64,000 nucleotides of DNA, taken from positions 15,033,329 through 15,097,328 of the forward strand of contig OX638369.1 of assembly GCA_951812925.1 (NCBI GenBank). The letters are read 5' to 3'. Below the pieces are notes generated by a model. That model was not told where the DNA came from. It saw only the letters and a list, made by a program, of their open reading frames with translations, and did no database searches. This DNA is from Calliopum simillimum (Eukaryota; Arthropoda; Insecta; Diptera; Lauxaniidae). Shown here in pieces: positions 46,854-59,321 of the stretch; within the stretch, counting starts at the first letter, position 1; each line of letters begins with the position of its first letter. The position numbers and the translations under genes were made by a program.

Positions 46854-47615
46854 CTTATTTAGCATAGCTAAACGTCTTCGAAAACTTCTCGCGACAATAC
46901 AAAATAAACAAATTGCAATCGAAAGCACCGAATGTTGCAAGAAAAACGTCACACAAACACAAAACGAAGGCGTCACATTCAATGATTTCAGCAATTGCAG
47001 TATACCCGTAAAGTATGCACCGATAATTAAAATTTTAAACGCAATCATTACCAATGAAAAACGAAAAATACGCGAATATTTCACTCTGATGCCGATTTGC
47101 ACAAAATTCTCATCCAAACTGTGGAGTATATCGATGGTGTGCAACAATTGACGCTTTTGCGTTACTGCCGATATATAAATTACGGCAATGGTAACAATTC
47201 CATTGCAGATTTGCATCGTATTGCCAAAATTAGAGATATTTGTACGTATAAAATATCCAACGACCGATTCATTGTGCAACAGTTCGAGTATATAACAAAT
47301 ACAGTAGAGTGCAAAATATATCGATGCATTTAAGTAACCGAAGAAAGATATTTTCACACAAGAATCACCATTTCGATTACGCACTACGCGAAACGGTGTC
47401 AAGCCATAGAGAAAAGTGAGAAAAAATAATGGACGTAATGCTTCGAACACTTGACGCGATATAAAATATTGACGAACGCGTTCCAACTTTCGTGACATTT
47501 CTTCAAGACGATGAATTCTTGAACTTCTTTTCACTGCCAACACCAATTGGAAACTCAACAGTTGCATGGTATGATACGACAGTGCTAAGCAGTTTATGTG
47601 TAGGTTCCAACACAT
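46854..47615 (-). CDS. Gr28b: Gr28b alternative first exon v7
   Basis: Cassette of up to 254 codons ending LAMLNK with AAG/GTATGT as donor. The conserved part begins near RQVFEALRPLFFLTFLYG, then GLTPFRVVRNRNGDSCVKI, FFGYLNASIYFALYCICYI, NESVVGYFIRTNISNFGN and DILHSLDENFVQIGI. The first Met gives a leader containing LSYHTMQLLSFQLVLAVKRS; MSRKLERVRQ at residue 40 (47498) fits the other cassettes better and is my preferred start, giving a product of about 445 residues. This and v6 look like neighbours in sequence as well as in position. Confidence 0.92.
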
Positions 47616-47934
47616 TTTGTTTGCCTTTGAAATGACTATGCCTTTCGATGTCTTATGAGTTTACATTTTTAATGACTACGCATTTGGTTACATGAGTTAA
47701 AGATTAAGGCATCCATCATGGAAGTGACACTAATAGCCGTCGGAAGTTGCTAAGGTGTTGAATTACACTTAATACTTTTTATTCATTTTAAGAAGCTGCA
47801 CTATGTTTAATTGAAGGTTAGGGTGAATGTATGTTCTTGACTTTAGCAATGAGTTTGCAGTCGAGTCCTTTTAACTTCACCATTACTTTTAAGGTGAATG
47901 TTAAGTCTGTTCTGGCGAGTATGCAAACCATTAG
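47616..47934. other. Interval upstream of v7
   Basis: Short, AT-rich; presumably includes the v7 promoter. Confidence 0.35.
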
Positions 47935-48480
47935 CTAAACAATAAATACCCTACACTGCAGTATTTTGAAAATTTTGCTTATATAGAAGGTGCCACGCCC
48001 TTTTCTCCGAGTTCACCCAGCTTTTGCTTAGAGCTTGCACTATCCATTCCTAGTATTTATGTGTATTTTGGTTGCATTCTCGTGAAACATACTCCTAAAG
48101 TTGCCTTTTGAATATATTCTTTGCATGGGCGGTAGGCGTATCCGCTAACCGATTTCGCTAGTAAGGGCGTTTGTTACCTTTGGCCAAACATAAAATACCC
48201 TATACTGCGGTATTTTGAAAACTTGGGTTGTACGAGAAGTGCCACGACCTGTTATCCGAATTTAGAAAGCTTTTACTCAGATCTTGCACTTACTGTCCTC
48301 AGTGTCTAAGTGACATTTGGTTGGATTATCTCCGCTTTTAGTATAGCATTTTGGATCTTTTGCTTATATGGGAGGTGCCACGCCCTCTTTTTTGAGTTCG
48401 CCTGGTTCTTGCTCAGAGCTTGCATTTACTGTTCTTAGTGTCTGAGAGAAATTTTGTTGGATTATCTAAAAAAACATTTT
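47935..48480. repeat. Dispersed repeat T copy
   Basis: TACCCTACACTGCAGTATT, GGTGCCACGCCC, GGGCGGTAGGCGTATCCGC, then a second start at 48168 (AGTAAGGGCGTTTGTTACC). The 140-base spacing is visible. Confidence 0.6.
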
Positions 48481-48484
48481 CATT

Positions 48485-50400
48485 ATAGAAGATTCCACTC
48501 AAAATATCAGCAAAAAATAACATTAAAAAAAAACATCCAATAAAAAACATACAAAAAAATATCCAAAAACAAAAACATCCAAAAATAAAAACATCCAATA
48601 AAAAAATGTCCAACAATATTTCGAGCCCTAACCGCAACAGTAGCGTATGCGACATTTTTTCGAAATTTTTTTTTTGATGCAAATATGTTCTAAAATGTCA
48701 TTCTCATCTATATGCCAAATATTAAAACTGAATTTTGTGTACTTACAAAGATATCGGACTTTCAATTATGTCGTAAGAGCCACATGTTTTTTTGTTGACC
48801 GCAAAAAGAACGTAAGCACCTCAAAAACCAGAGAAGGAGGCGTGGCAGGTATGGAAAAGTATATATATTCCTCGTCAGAATCACTTTTTAAGTCGGTATA
48901 GCCATGCCCGTCGGTTTGGATGGATGCTTGTGTGTACGTGAAAATATTATTCACGGATAATTCGACGAAATTTTTTGAAGAGGGTCGTTGTAAAAGTTAG
49001 CTCGAAGGATTGAAACTGAAGCTTGAAGCCCCAGTCCTTTTCTTTGAAAATCAGTTTGAATTATGTCGATATCTTTTTTTGCCTTAGAAATATCATAAGC
49101 TGAAGTATCAAAAAAACGTGGATTTTTCCATTTTTCACCTTTTCAGGTTAGAATAATTCGAAGAAGAAAAAATATATCGATATAATTTAAGCTGGGTTTT
49201 GAAGTAAAATAATAGGGCTTCAAGGTGTTTTTTAAGATTTTATGGCTAAAGATTTCCTTGTTATATTATATAACCTCAAAAGAATAAAAAAAAAATTTAT
49301 TTTATTTTTCACAAAATGGATGGAAAATTAGTCTTTAGGCTAGGATTTCTCTCAAACCATTTTAGATATTAGCAATTCTAAAACCAGATTCGGATTCAAT
49401 ATCAAAATTTACATTGAAAATGGTTTTCCTTGTTTTCGTCCGTTGCTAATTTTCTAAAAAAAACGCTAAAGTTAATTTATTTTTAACAAAAAAATTTAAA
49501 AAAAAAAGTTGTTAAAAATACAATATCCCGTTAACGCGATCAGTTAAAACATTCAAAAATAATATTTTTGAATTTAAAAATAAACAGAAAACTTACTGCA
49601 CACCCAGTTTTTAGTTAGTTTTTGTCAAACTTTTTTCTTTAATGCAGAAACAATGCGAAGACCATTTGGTAACCTAAATTCGACTCGGAAAATCGATTAG
49701 CTCGTTGACCGATTTAAAAAAAAAACTTTCTCTGTATATTAGGACCTCTATGAACAACTTTGCAAAAAAAAAACCTGAAGTGGGACTATATCAGAGTAAA
49801 ACCAAGTTCAAACGATGTGTGTGTGTGATATTTTGTAAGTTTTTTATACTAAATAGTACTGTGAATTAACCATATTGCAGTCAATCTGACCGTTTTTGTG
49901 GGTTGGTACAATTTCAACCGTTCAAATTGTTACAAATTTCTTTCTGTGTATTAAATAAATGATATAAATGTATCCTTCAAAGGCAAAACCATGTAATTTC
50001 AAAAAACGTATGCGCCACATTTTAATTTTAATCTTCGCCAAGAGTGACTGCGAAAATGTCGTATGCGCCATAAATGAGTGAAATATGCACAAAATCAATT
50101 TAAAAACGCGTCTATTATTTATATGAGGTCTAATAAAGACTACTTTTAACGTTTTAAAAAAATCCGCCATGCATATTCGAAAAAAAATGAAAAAAACTCT
50201 CTCCTGTAAAATTTGCTTTTTGTCGCAAACGCTACTATTGCGGTTAGGGCTCGATTTGTATTTTTATTTTTGGACATTTTTTTATTGGATATTTTTTTTA
50301 TTGGATATTTTTATTTTTAATTGATCTTTTTTTGGATGTTTTTATTTTGGGATGTTTTTATTTTTGGATATTTTGCATTGGAGGTTTTTTTTTATATTTT
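48485..50400. repeat. Long inverted-repeat element, 1.9 kb
   Basis: AACATCCAATAAAAAA words and AGCCCTAACCGCAACAGTAGCG at 48520-48655 return inverted at 50225-50390 (GCTACTATTGCGGTTAGGGCT, TTGGATGTTTTTATTTT). A piece of repeat T lies inside (48825-48965), so the element is composite or has been inserted into. Confidence 0.65.
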
Positions 50401-51330
50401 TGATAATCGTCCGACCAAGGAGGTGACGCTGATCAAGAATATATATACTTTTTTATACCTGTGATGCCTTCTTCTCCGGACAAAGTGATTATACCCTGGG
50501 TGTAGAGGATAAAAAAGATGCAGATATCGTTCTTAAGAGTCCTTTTAATTTTTGGGATTTTTGTATTCTCTTGTAACTCCTAGGAGGGCATAGCGCTAAA
50601 ATAAAACGTCTCCAAGTTGATTCCTTTAGATGACTTTATCTCTTCTCACGACTTTTTCGATTTTTGAAACTTCATCTCCGACGATGTTTTCCATATGACT
50701 TTGGCGCGTCAATCTCTCCTACTGCCTTATGAATTCTGAACAAGAGCTTGGCAACAACTACTTCTTTGGATAGACGTTCCATCCCAAATTGCATATTTTG
50801 CGTATATTGTGTCCTGTTGCGCTTTTGTAGATACTTGCACTTTCATCCAACATTTTGCATTATGGGGCACACTAACGATCAATACAGTACATTTCTCAAG
50901 AGAATAGTGGAGCAGATATATTGTTGTGCCAAGATGTATACTCTAATATATGATGATAATAATTATGGTCAGTTGAGAAGTTTTGGAGTTTGTGGACTAT
51001 TAACTTTTCTAACAAATTGCCTGAGAAGTCGACCATACAGATTAGTCGATACGAATAGTCTTCAATAGAAGTACTAGCTTCTGTTGTTTCCCAAAGCAGA
51101 AAAAATTGGATTTGCTACGACCCACAGTGAACAATTAAGCAAATGTTTTGGAAATAGTCCGGCTTTCTACCTTCATTCTTCCTTTAGAGTTATCATTCTA
51201 CCCTAGTGCAAAATTACAATCTGAAGTAGGCATATTTTGATTCCATTCTATGAAATTGACTTTCTAAAACGACTCTTTCGATTATTTGAGAAAAGTACTA
51301 AGTTCAGATTCGAATTTTGTGTCACTATAT
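50401..51330. other. Interval with repeat T end and unclassified sequence
   Basis: 50400-50515 is a repeat T end (TACCCTGGGTGTAG). A 106-codon plus-strand frame at 50748-51068 has no known domain. Confidence 0.35.
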
Positions 51331-51490
51331 ATGACTTGGTCTATGAAAAATGGGCTTACGTGCGAAAAAAATTTTTTTCTGAAAACAACTGCAAAATAAC
51401 TTTTAAAGGTCAATTTATGCGAATCGGCAAAAAATTTGAAATTTTTTTTTTTTGACACGTAAGCTTCCTTTTCATAGACCAGATTACACA
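51331..51490. repeat. Hairpin repeat next to the v8 donor
   Basis: GGTCTATGAAAAATGGGCTTACGTG and CACGTAAGCTTCCTTTTCATAGACC face each other with about 80 bases between. It starts about 50 bases beyond the v8 splice donor. Confidence 0.65.
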
Positions 51491-51541
51491 TACGAGTATT
51501 GTGACAAAAAAACTATACCCATCACATCGTAGTATACTCAC

Positions 51542-52309
51542 CATATTCAATATATTACACCGCGATTCCAGTAAACGTGTTATCAGACCAAACATCATTA
51601 TCATCATAGAAACTCCGAATAGCTCGCCGATGTTTAAACTTAATAAATATGGTGAAGGATGTACATCCATTTCGCCCAAACAACGCAAGCAAATCATCAA
51701 CATACCAAAATCCAACATAATGACAATGGTTAATTTGATTAAACTGCAGCGCAAAATGTTCGTATAATTTAGATGAACTGGAAGCTTGGCCAATTGATGA
51801 TCAATTTTTTCAAAAATTTCAATTATGCGTTGTAACTTTTTATAGTAAAAAATCTCAACAAAATAGCAGACACTAACGCCAGTTAAATAGGACAACACAA
51901 TTAATTTGCTACCAAAATATGAAATTTGATTACGTAGGAAATATCCAATCATTGATTCGTTATGATAAAGAACATAGGCGTATGAATAGATTAAGAAAAT
52001 GACATTTAAAATGGCATTTATATAACTCCAAAATGATGTTTTAATTGACTTGGAACCAGCATGATTGTTAACGATGAAGATCGGTGCTATTCCAAAAATA
52101 ATAGTGAAAAAAAAGACGGGCTTTAAGGTTTTAAACAAATTGTCCGCAATGAAGAACGTATTGAATATCTTGCGACCGAAGGATAATTTTAATGCTGCTG
52201 ATTTATCCGTCATTTCGATTTTTTTGTTTGATTGCAACGTGCGAACTTTGAACGTCCGACAGCCAGGCTGTTCAATATAAACTGAGTTCATCCCTTTGTT
52301 GTATGCCAT
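51542..52309 (-). CDS. Gr28b: Gr28b alternative first exon v8
   Basis: Cassette of 256 codons ending RCNILNM with ATG/GTGAGT as donor, so Met replaces the usual Lys at the junction. Key blocks are NTFFIADNLFKTLKPVFFF, GIAPIFIVNNHAG, FWSYINAILNVIFLIYSYA, HNESMIGYFLRNQISYFGS, HLNYTNILRCSLIK and LFGVSMMIMMFGLITRLLE. MTDKSAAL at residue 33 is a second start choice. Without splicing, the frame runs 43 codons into the intron, through part of a hairpin repeat (51331-51490). It is most like v9 among the cassettes. Confidence 0.92.
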
Positions 52310-54418
52310 TATGTTGATGTCCTTCCCATCTAATTAGACAGCATTTAAATTTTCCGCTTATTCGTCTGTGTCCGTTGGTATAAAATATCAATGATACACA
52401 TTTACCCAGTTGAAAATTATAAGTAAACGCAGGCATAGCAATTTATTTATTACGAAACGTTGGATACTTGCTCAAAGGGTTCATATATCGAAGTATTTTA
52501 TCGTCCCCTTGGGGTTAACGATGCAATGAAATCATCCTTTAAAACCTTTTGTGTTAGACAACATTTGGAAATGTAAATATAAACATAAAATACTTGTAAT
52601 AGAAATAAAAGCAACTAGTTAGTGTGCTTTACTTAGTAGTGACTGGATTTATACTTTTTTCCATGTCATCTAAGTATATACATATGTTGGGTTAGCATGG
52701 GAGATGACATAGTCAGGGCTGCCGTGTGAACTCCTTTTGCCGTTAATAGAGCCAACAGTGACATAACTACACCTTTAATTGTCAGTTTGCCTCTGCTATT
52801 CCTGACAGGATAGTAGTAAGCTTTACAAAGAAGTCCTACAACACTTCATCCTAGCCTTGAGACAATCTTGCCTATAAAGTTATGTCGAAAGTGTTGATGA
52901 ATAACATAAATATTCATTACGTGGTGTTTGTGCATAAATTGACTACACTCAAAAAAAAAAAATCATTTGCCACAAGTGATAAAGCAGGAAGTATTTGAAG
53001 TCTTTTGCCACAAACAATTTGGTGGAACAAGATTTTATATTTGTCACAAACACTTGTAGAGTAATTTAGGGTAATGTGGTTACCTTTTTCTTTTTTACCA
53101 ATTTCTACCAAAGTAATGGTAGTAGGTAAGCTTGGTCAATTTATTTGTATTAGTTATTCTATTGTTTTTACTATTTGATAATTTGTATACTAAAATATTA
53201 ACATTTTCAAGCGTGAGGCCAGTTAAATTGAAAGTATCTAAAAATAGCTGAAAAAGAAAAGTGTCGGGTAATGTGGTTCACCCTGCCCATTTCCTAAAGA
53301 AGTACCTTTATTCGCAAATTTTGTTGACTAAAAGTCGAGTAGTAATTTTTAAGATTATATTTGCTATGAAATAGCTTTATATTCTTATTAAATAATATTT
53401 TCTGGTAAGATAAACCAAATTCATACTAACATGTGAATAAGTGAGAAGGGTTATCGAATCATACGTAAAATAGTACTCCACATTACTCAAACTCGGGTAT
53501 CCTACACATGCAATTAGCTTTTTAAGCTGTAATAGTAGTCAAAGTTGATATACGGTATATATGTAATATGGGGTAGTCCACATTACCCGAATACATCACG
53601 TTTTTGAAATAATCATTGATTATATAAAAGAAATGTAAAATCAGACTTGCTAATGCATTTTTTCGTTGAATAATAGATCCACAATTGCATTAGAGTTATT
53701 TGAATTTTAGAAAACTGAGTTCTGAGGAAGTAACTTAGTTATTCACCAAGTACTACAAATAAGTCAACTTGACCTCACAGCATATGCTAAGAATTTCACA
53801 CGAATAATTAGCATTATAGAAAAGCCAAAGAGCGTAAAGAATATGTTTTTCGCTTTTTACTGTGCACAAATAACCAGAACTCTATTATTTCTGACAAATA
53901 GTCAAATTATTTGCACTGAGTATTTATTTTAAAAAATAAATACTTCTCACAAATAATTAAATTATTTGCAATAAATATTTGAAATGTTTGTGAGAAACAA
54001 CATTTCATTAAGTAGTATTTGCAAAAAAATTCAATGAAATTATTTTTAAATCGACATTTAAAATAGATTTATGGATATTTTCAATATTTCTTCACACTTC
54101 TATATTAAAAAAATATTTGAAATTATAGTATATATATATACTTATATCATAATTTCAGGGATTTTTATGACACAAAAGGGTAAAGAAATATAAAATATAT
54201 CCATAAATCTGGGTTAAATGTACATTTGAAAAATAACTCATTGTATTTTATATGCAAATACTCCTAGAACTGTACCTGCAATATACATTACACATTTTCC
54301 ATTGGTTGAAGAAAATCATACCGTACCATTGATTTTACTTAAAACTTTATTTCATTGCATTAAAATTTGCAAGTTTAAATAAATTATATGTTATTCACGG
54401 CCAATTTGTTTTTCATGT
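52310..54418. other. Interval upstream of v8, with repeated TTTGTGGCAA words
   Basis: TTTGCCACAAGTGATAA and TTGCCACAAACAATTTG occur at 52965-53020; TTCTCACAAATAATT-type words at 53880-54010. Similar words in inverse sense are at 60590-60760. They could be the subterminal ends of the large degenerate transposon at 54.4-58.4 kb. Confidence 0.4.
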
Positions 54419-54616
54419 TTATGATATGATGAGAGTTTTTCCAAAAGTAAAAGATACAATTCTATTATTTAGCACAGCAAGAGTAAAAAATCTATCTTTG
54501 TATATGAACTGTTTTAAAATATTTGTAATGTCATAATGAGCAATTCCTTCTAATTTATCGTGCATGATATCGACGCTTAAGTTATCAACTACGTGAAAAT
54601 TTTGAATATCATTACC

Positions 54617-55722
54617 CAGTGTGCCAAACGGAATCGTTTCGGATCCGTAACGGGTTCATATTTTCGTTCTTTTTATCCGTTACGGAATCCGTTACGTATC
54701 CGTTACTGATCCGTTTGCGGGAAGGATTCCTAAAAAAACGAATCGTTTTTTCTTCTTTTATGGATCCGTTTCGAACCTGTAACGTACATCAAAAACGAAT
54801 TCAAAACGGATTCGCTTTTAATAATGTTAATGCTGCTTATAAAAAAAAAAAAGAAAACAGGGTGAAGCGCTTATTTTTAATTAAAAAAAAAACAAAATAA
54901 CAAAAAAAAAAAAAAAAAAATTACTAGCCCGGCCGGGAGTCGAACTCAGGCTCCCGGGGTATTACTCTTTCATAGACGAGACGTTAGATAACTAGGCTAT
55001 TGACCGATATGATGTTTACTTAACTGATGTAGACTTATTTGATGTTGAGATTTAAAGTTTGTATATTAAACAAATTTCTGTTGTTTTTTTATAAGTATTC
55101 TGTGTTGTTTTTCTTCCCTTCTTTTGATAAAAAATGTTATACTCAAATTTGGAATCAAAAACATTTTTTCAAACAGAGTTTGAAAAGTTTACAAAAAATC
55201 ATACGCAATAAAATAAAAAGAAAAAAAAAAAAACAAATCAAAAATATTTTTTTTATCATAAAAATTAAATAAAGCAAATCCGTTTTGAGTTCGTATTTGA
55301 AGTATTTACGGAATCAAAACGGATTTGCCCAGGTTCGAATCCTACCAGAGGTGGATTTTTACCCTTTATTTTTCTTCCTTTTTTTCTTTTTATTATTTTT
55401 TAATTGCTAATAGGCGCATAAAAACGGTTTTTTTCTATAAATATACAGCATTAACATATTTAAAAGCAAATCCGTTTTGAATTCGTTTTTACATAAGTTT
55501 CGGATTCGAAACGGGCCCGCACTGCGGAATTTAATTTTTTTTTATTCGCTAATAAGCGCTTCAAAATGTTTTTTTTTTTTTATCTAAACAAAGCGTTTTG
55601 AATTCGTTTTTGATGTACGTTACGGGTTCAAAATGGATCCGTTACCTTGGATTACGTTTTTTATACCTTTATGAACTCGTAATGGATTCGAAACGGATCC
55701 TCATCCGTTTTTGTGCACATTG
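54617..55722. mobile_element. Fold-back element of AAACGGATCC words
   Basis: Tips CAGTGTGCCAAACGGAATC and, inverted, CAATGTGCACAAAAACGG. Within are many near-copies of AAACGGATCCGTTACGG and AATCCGTTTTGAATTCG in both senses. The middle is A/T-rich and holds a tRNA-like sequence. No target duplication remains. It splits the transposon-like gene at 54419-58422. Confidence 0.72.
54925..55010 (-). other. tRNA-like sequence
   Basis: On the minus strand TAGCCTAGTTATCTAACG (A-box-like) and GAGTTCGACTCCC (B-box-like), with GGGAGC...GCTCCCGG stems, span 70-80 bases. On the plus strand at 55331 an isolated GGTTCGAATCC B box lacks an A box. Likely tRNA/SINE-derived; not a standard tRNA fold that I can close. 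Confidence 0.45.
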
Positions 55723-56776
55723 GGAAGCCAGTTAATTTTGCATTACAGCGTAATTGATTTCATTCCTTAGCATGCCATCTTTTTGTAGACATACTGTTTT
55801 TGTGGATTTACTATCGCATCTACAAATTCTGCAAAACATATTCGCTTTAAAGCTCTCTGAAAAGCCCAATATTTGATTTAGACCTAAATTATCTCCTAAG
55901 ATCAGAGAAGGTATTAATTTTACAGTTTTGTAGACTGGATGATTTACATCTATGCCAATAGTTTGCAGCTCATTTAAATGCTTAATTAGGGGTTCAAAAA
56001 TGCGTTGATTTGCCTCTGAACCTAACTGTTTTTGCTCGGAAGTGTAAAAAAGCATTGCAAGGTAGATTTGGCTTAATTTAGACTGCAAATAAGATGGCAT
56101 ACAAGGAATCATTACGTACACAGCTCCAATTTTGTATTTATTACTACTGGAACCCAATGGATTATTTGGTTCAAAATCGTCAAAGTATATAAATAAGTAT
56201 ATAAATATAAGAGTTTGGGTTTTTATTGTACTTTGCTACGATTTCTTTTCCTTGGTTCATAATTATATCCTTAATAATCTGTTAAAAAAAGAACTGCAAA
56301 ACATTTTAACTAAAAGTAAGTGTAAAAGTTTCTACTTCTAATTTTTGATGATTATCGTTATTGGTATTAAAATTTGCGAACTCCTGAACACCTATGCAAG
56401 AGATGGTTCTATGAATTTTTGCTGCTGTGGGTTCTGTGTAGGGATTTCAGTCCCGGGATCCCGGGATTCGAGCCTTTTTGCAGTCCCGAAAATCCCGGGA
56501 TTAGTGCTACCAATCCCGGGATTTCTTTGCAAGTTTTTTTTTGTTAAATGGCAGAAAAATCACATTAAAGTAGAGATAAAACTTATTCTCTCTACATTTA
56601 AAACTCAAATTGAGGACAATAGCCATACAGTTAATGTAAACGCAGCAAAAAACTTGAAAGAAAAATTAAATCTAGTTTTGAATACCACTTCAAAAAATTT
56701 GTTTTCTAGATAATCTTATAATTTATCCGACGTTTTAATGGAAGAAAGAAATTGATATATTTTGTAATGGTGGTGA

Positions 56777-56912
56777 TCGGGGTAATTTCCTCCAGAAAAC
56801 TTTCGATTATCTTTTTTCAATTCAACCAACAAGTGTTGAATCAGAAAGATGCTTTTCGTGTGCAGCTGGGGTTGAAATAAGAAAAAAAATATTACTGCAG
56901 AATTTTTTTTGA
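56777..56912 (+). pseudogene. hAT transposase C-terminal (dimerisation) fragment
   Basis: Reads DYLFSIQPTSVESERCFSC then AAGVEIRKKILLQ and stops. The PTSVxSERxFSxAG...R block is the conserved hAT family C-terminal dimerisation motif. It fits the 8-bp target duplication of the enclosing element. The catalytic part of the transposase is not recognisable here. Confidence 0.8.
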
Positions 56913-57319
56913 TTATTTGCAATTTTTTTCAAAATTTTTTTAGTGCCTTATTCAAGTGTTTGTTGAATACTAAATATTAATATTAAATAACAGATATCAT
57001 GGCAATGATTTAATTTAAAATTGAAAATTTATAGTGAAATTTTCTTTCTTGCATTTGTAAAAATATGTTTAAAGTAGAGTTGCCGAGTACTACATTTAAG
57101 CCCAGATTGGGAGGTGAGACACCTAAGACAACGGTTATATGCAAAATAAAATGAGTATTTAGTTTCAACGATTAACTCAAAAACAAAGTAATATGTATTT
57201 GGCTAAATATTATTATTACAATTTTTTTAAATTTTTGACTGTTATTGCTGCAAATTTGAAGTTATTTCTGCAGAAATAGGGCATTGCTGTAGCTTATTTC
57301 AATGCCTGGTGTGAGGTTA

Positions 57320-57683
57320 TATATCTGTGGACTTTTGACAAAACAACCTAACTCGAAATTGGCAACTTTTCAGGAGAGTCTAAAAACTGATTAACTACTT
57401 TTCAATAATGTGGCTCAATTTCGTTGATGCAGCATTGAATCTCCTCTTTCCATACATTTTTACTAATCTTAAAGTGTCAGCTGTCAAATTATTATTTTTT
57501 TTGGTTCATAACACTTCAAAGCTTGCGTGAACTATGGGACACCCTTATATCTCTGGAACAAGAAATCAAAGAGACATGGCGATTATACCAATAGAAGCAT
57601 ATTTAAATTTTTTATTTAGAACTAAAATCCTGGAGAATTGTCATATCTCGACTTAGGTTGTTTTGTCAAAAGTCCACAGATAT
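57320..57683. mobile_element. MITE nested within the hAT element
   Basis: ATATCTGTGGACTTTTGAC and GTCAAAAGTCCACAGATAT bound about 360 bases; AAAACAACCTAACTCG and CGACTTAGGTTGTTTT continue the arms. It is the third level of nesting here. Confidence 0.78.
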
Positions 57684-58422
57684 GTAATAAATTAAGATAT
57701 AAATTGGATGATAAAACAATAAATGCTTTAATTTTCCTAAAAACATATTTTAATAATAATAAAACTGATTAAAAGAAAAGTTATTCCTTTCAAGTCCAAC
57801 TTGTTAAAACTTTGATCTCACTATTTTATATAATTAAATATGTATGATATTTTATGTATGCATTTAACTAAGCATACGTATAATGCTGCAATGAACCTTT
57901 ATGTTCGTTTTTGAAGTAAATAAGTATTTTTGATTTTTTTGTTTTTCAAAAAAGGCGAGAATTGTTTAATGAAATGAAACTGTTTTAAGAAATTGTTCTT
58001 TAATATTTTTTACACTTTTTAAATAAAATATCTTTGTAGGGGTGTAGTAGGGGTATATAAGACAAAATATTAGGAATTTTTAATACTAAATTCTGCTTTA
58101 TTTAGAAAGAAAAAAAATTCATACAAATCCCGAAAAATCCCGGGATCCCGGGATTCAAAAATTTTTGATCCCGAAATCCCGGGATCGCAAAAAGTCCAAA
58201 AATTGGAGTCCCTAGTTCTGTGTCTTCGTCACTGGTACTCATAATCAAAATCTGAAAATTTTCTGAATTGAATTGATTTTCTTGACTACTTTCAATATCG
58301 CATATAATTTGACTTGATGTAGTGCAATCAGACGAAATATTTTGCGAAAGATCTTGAGTGCAGTTTTCTTTTTCATCAACAACTAAAACCAAGTTATGCT
58401 GATACTTTCTTACAAACGGCAT

Positions 58423-59321
58423 GAAAAATTCTCTTTTTATTTCGGCCTTGGTGTGTTCGTGAACAAATGTAAAACTATTTTGTATCTTAAAATGAGAAGA
58501 AACTAAAGAAAAACAATGAGATAAAAATTCAATTCAAATTGAAACTATATCTGTGGCGATAAGGAATATTGACTTAATTCGTGTTAAGCAAACGTACAAG
58601 GAAACACATCATATGTCGTAAAATATTTAAATACGACATAAGAGGTGTTATTTGAAAATTAAGATTTATTGATATTCCTTACAGTCACAGATTTAACAAT
58701 ATACCCGCATTGTAAAATATGTCATAAGTAAATTCTCCGAATCCCGAAACAGTCACAAATTCAATGTTTTCCTTGAAGGAGACTTGTATAGCTTCGAAAA
58801 ACTCAGTCATGTCACCTAAATTTAAAACTTTTATAGAGCAGTTATATCATTAAAGGTTACGGCATTTATATACAAAATAAGAAGCCTAAAGTATTTCATT
58901 TCTCTGACATGTTTTTGTTGTAATATTTGCAAGAAAATGGCTATTTTTTCTATAAATATAACAAATTCAGGTACAAATGACATACTAGATGGAAGCAAAT
59001 GCATTAGGCTTCCAAATTTTGTAACTAAAATTATGAATTAATAGTGATTTTTTTGGAAGGAATAACTGTTCTTATAAAAACACTGGTAAAATTTTTTTTA
59101 AAATCATCATATCTCGAAAATGATATCTTAAATTACAATTTTTGTACATTATTTTTATAGCTTGTTAAAAGACCTTTTTTATGACATCAATATTTAATAA
59201 AACCGTCAAGGAGTTCCGAACTAATACCGGTTTTTATAAAAGCTATATCCCGATCATCCGATTCCTCTATATCCGAAAATAGATCCGAGCGATACGCTTT
59301 TAGTGCATATTCTTTGTGAGA
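58423..59321. other. Interval with no gene seen
   Basis: AT-rich. May be the 5' end of the broken transposon-like gene. Confidence 0.35.

Larger units (their letters stand above)
56439..58214 (+). mobile_element. hAT element, decayed, with exact 8-bp target duplication
   Basis: TAGGGATTTCAG and CTGGAGTCCCTA-type tips (right tip inverted: TAGGGACTCC), flanked by GTTCTGTG at 56431-56438 and 58215-58222. Both ends carry subterminal ATCCCGGGA words, several in tandem. The interior keeps transposase fragments on the plus strand (see 56777-56912). 1776 bases; internal deletion likely. It holds a smaller MITE at 57320-57683. Confidence 0.9.
54419..58422 (-). pseudogene. Transposon-like gene, broken by two insertions
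   Basis: Minus-strand coding remains in order: 58422-58215 (start MPFVRKYQHNLVLVVDEKEN, acidic, Ser-rich) continuing after the hAT element into 56430-56306 (frame joins across the duplicated GTTCTGTG), then 56181-55732 (DDFEPNNPLGSSSNKYKIGAV, LNELQTIGIDVNHPVYKTV, LILGDNLGLNQILGFSESF, then a CRIC cysteine pair), then after the fold-back element 54616-54419 (NFHVVDNLSVDIMHDKLEGI). The PLGS...GDNLGLxxxxGFxESF...FHVxxNxxVDxMHDxLEG order is a protein family I have seen repeatedly as a multicopy, transposon-associated sequence in animals; I cannot name its superfamily. Several stops inside. Not a host gene as far as I can see. Confidence 0.65.

Noticed and set aside
50748..51068. 106-codon plus-strand frame
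   Set aside because: No recognisable domain and no splice or promoter context; probably chance or repeat.
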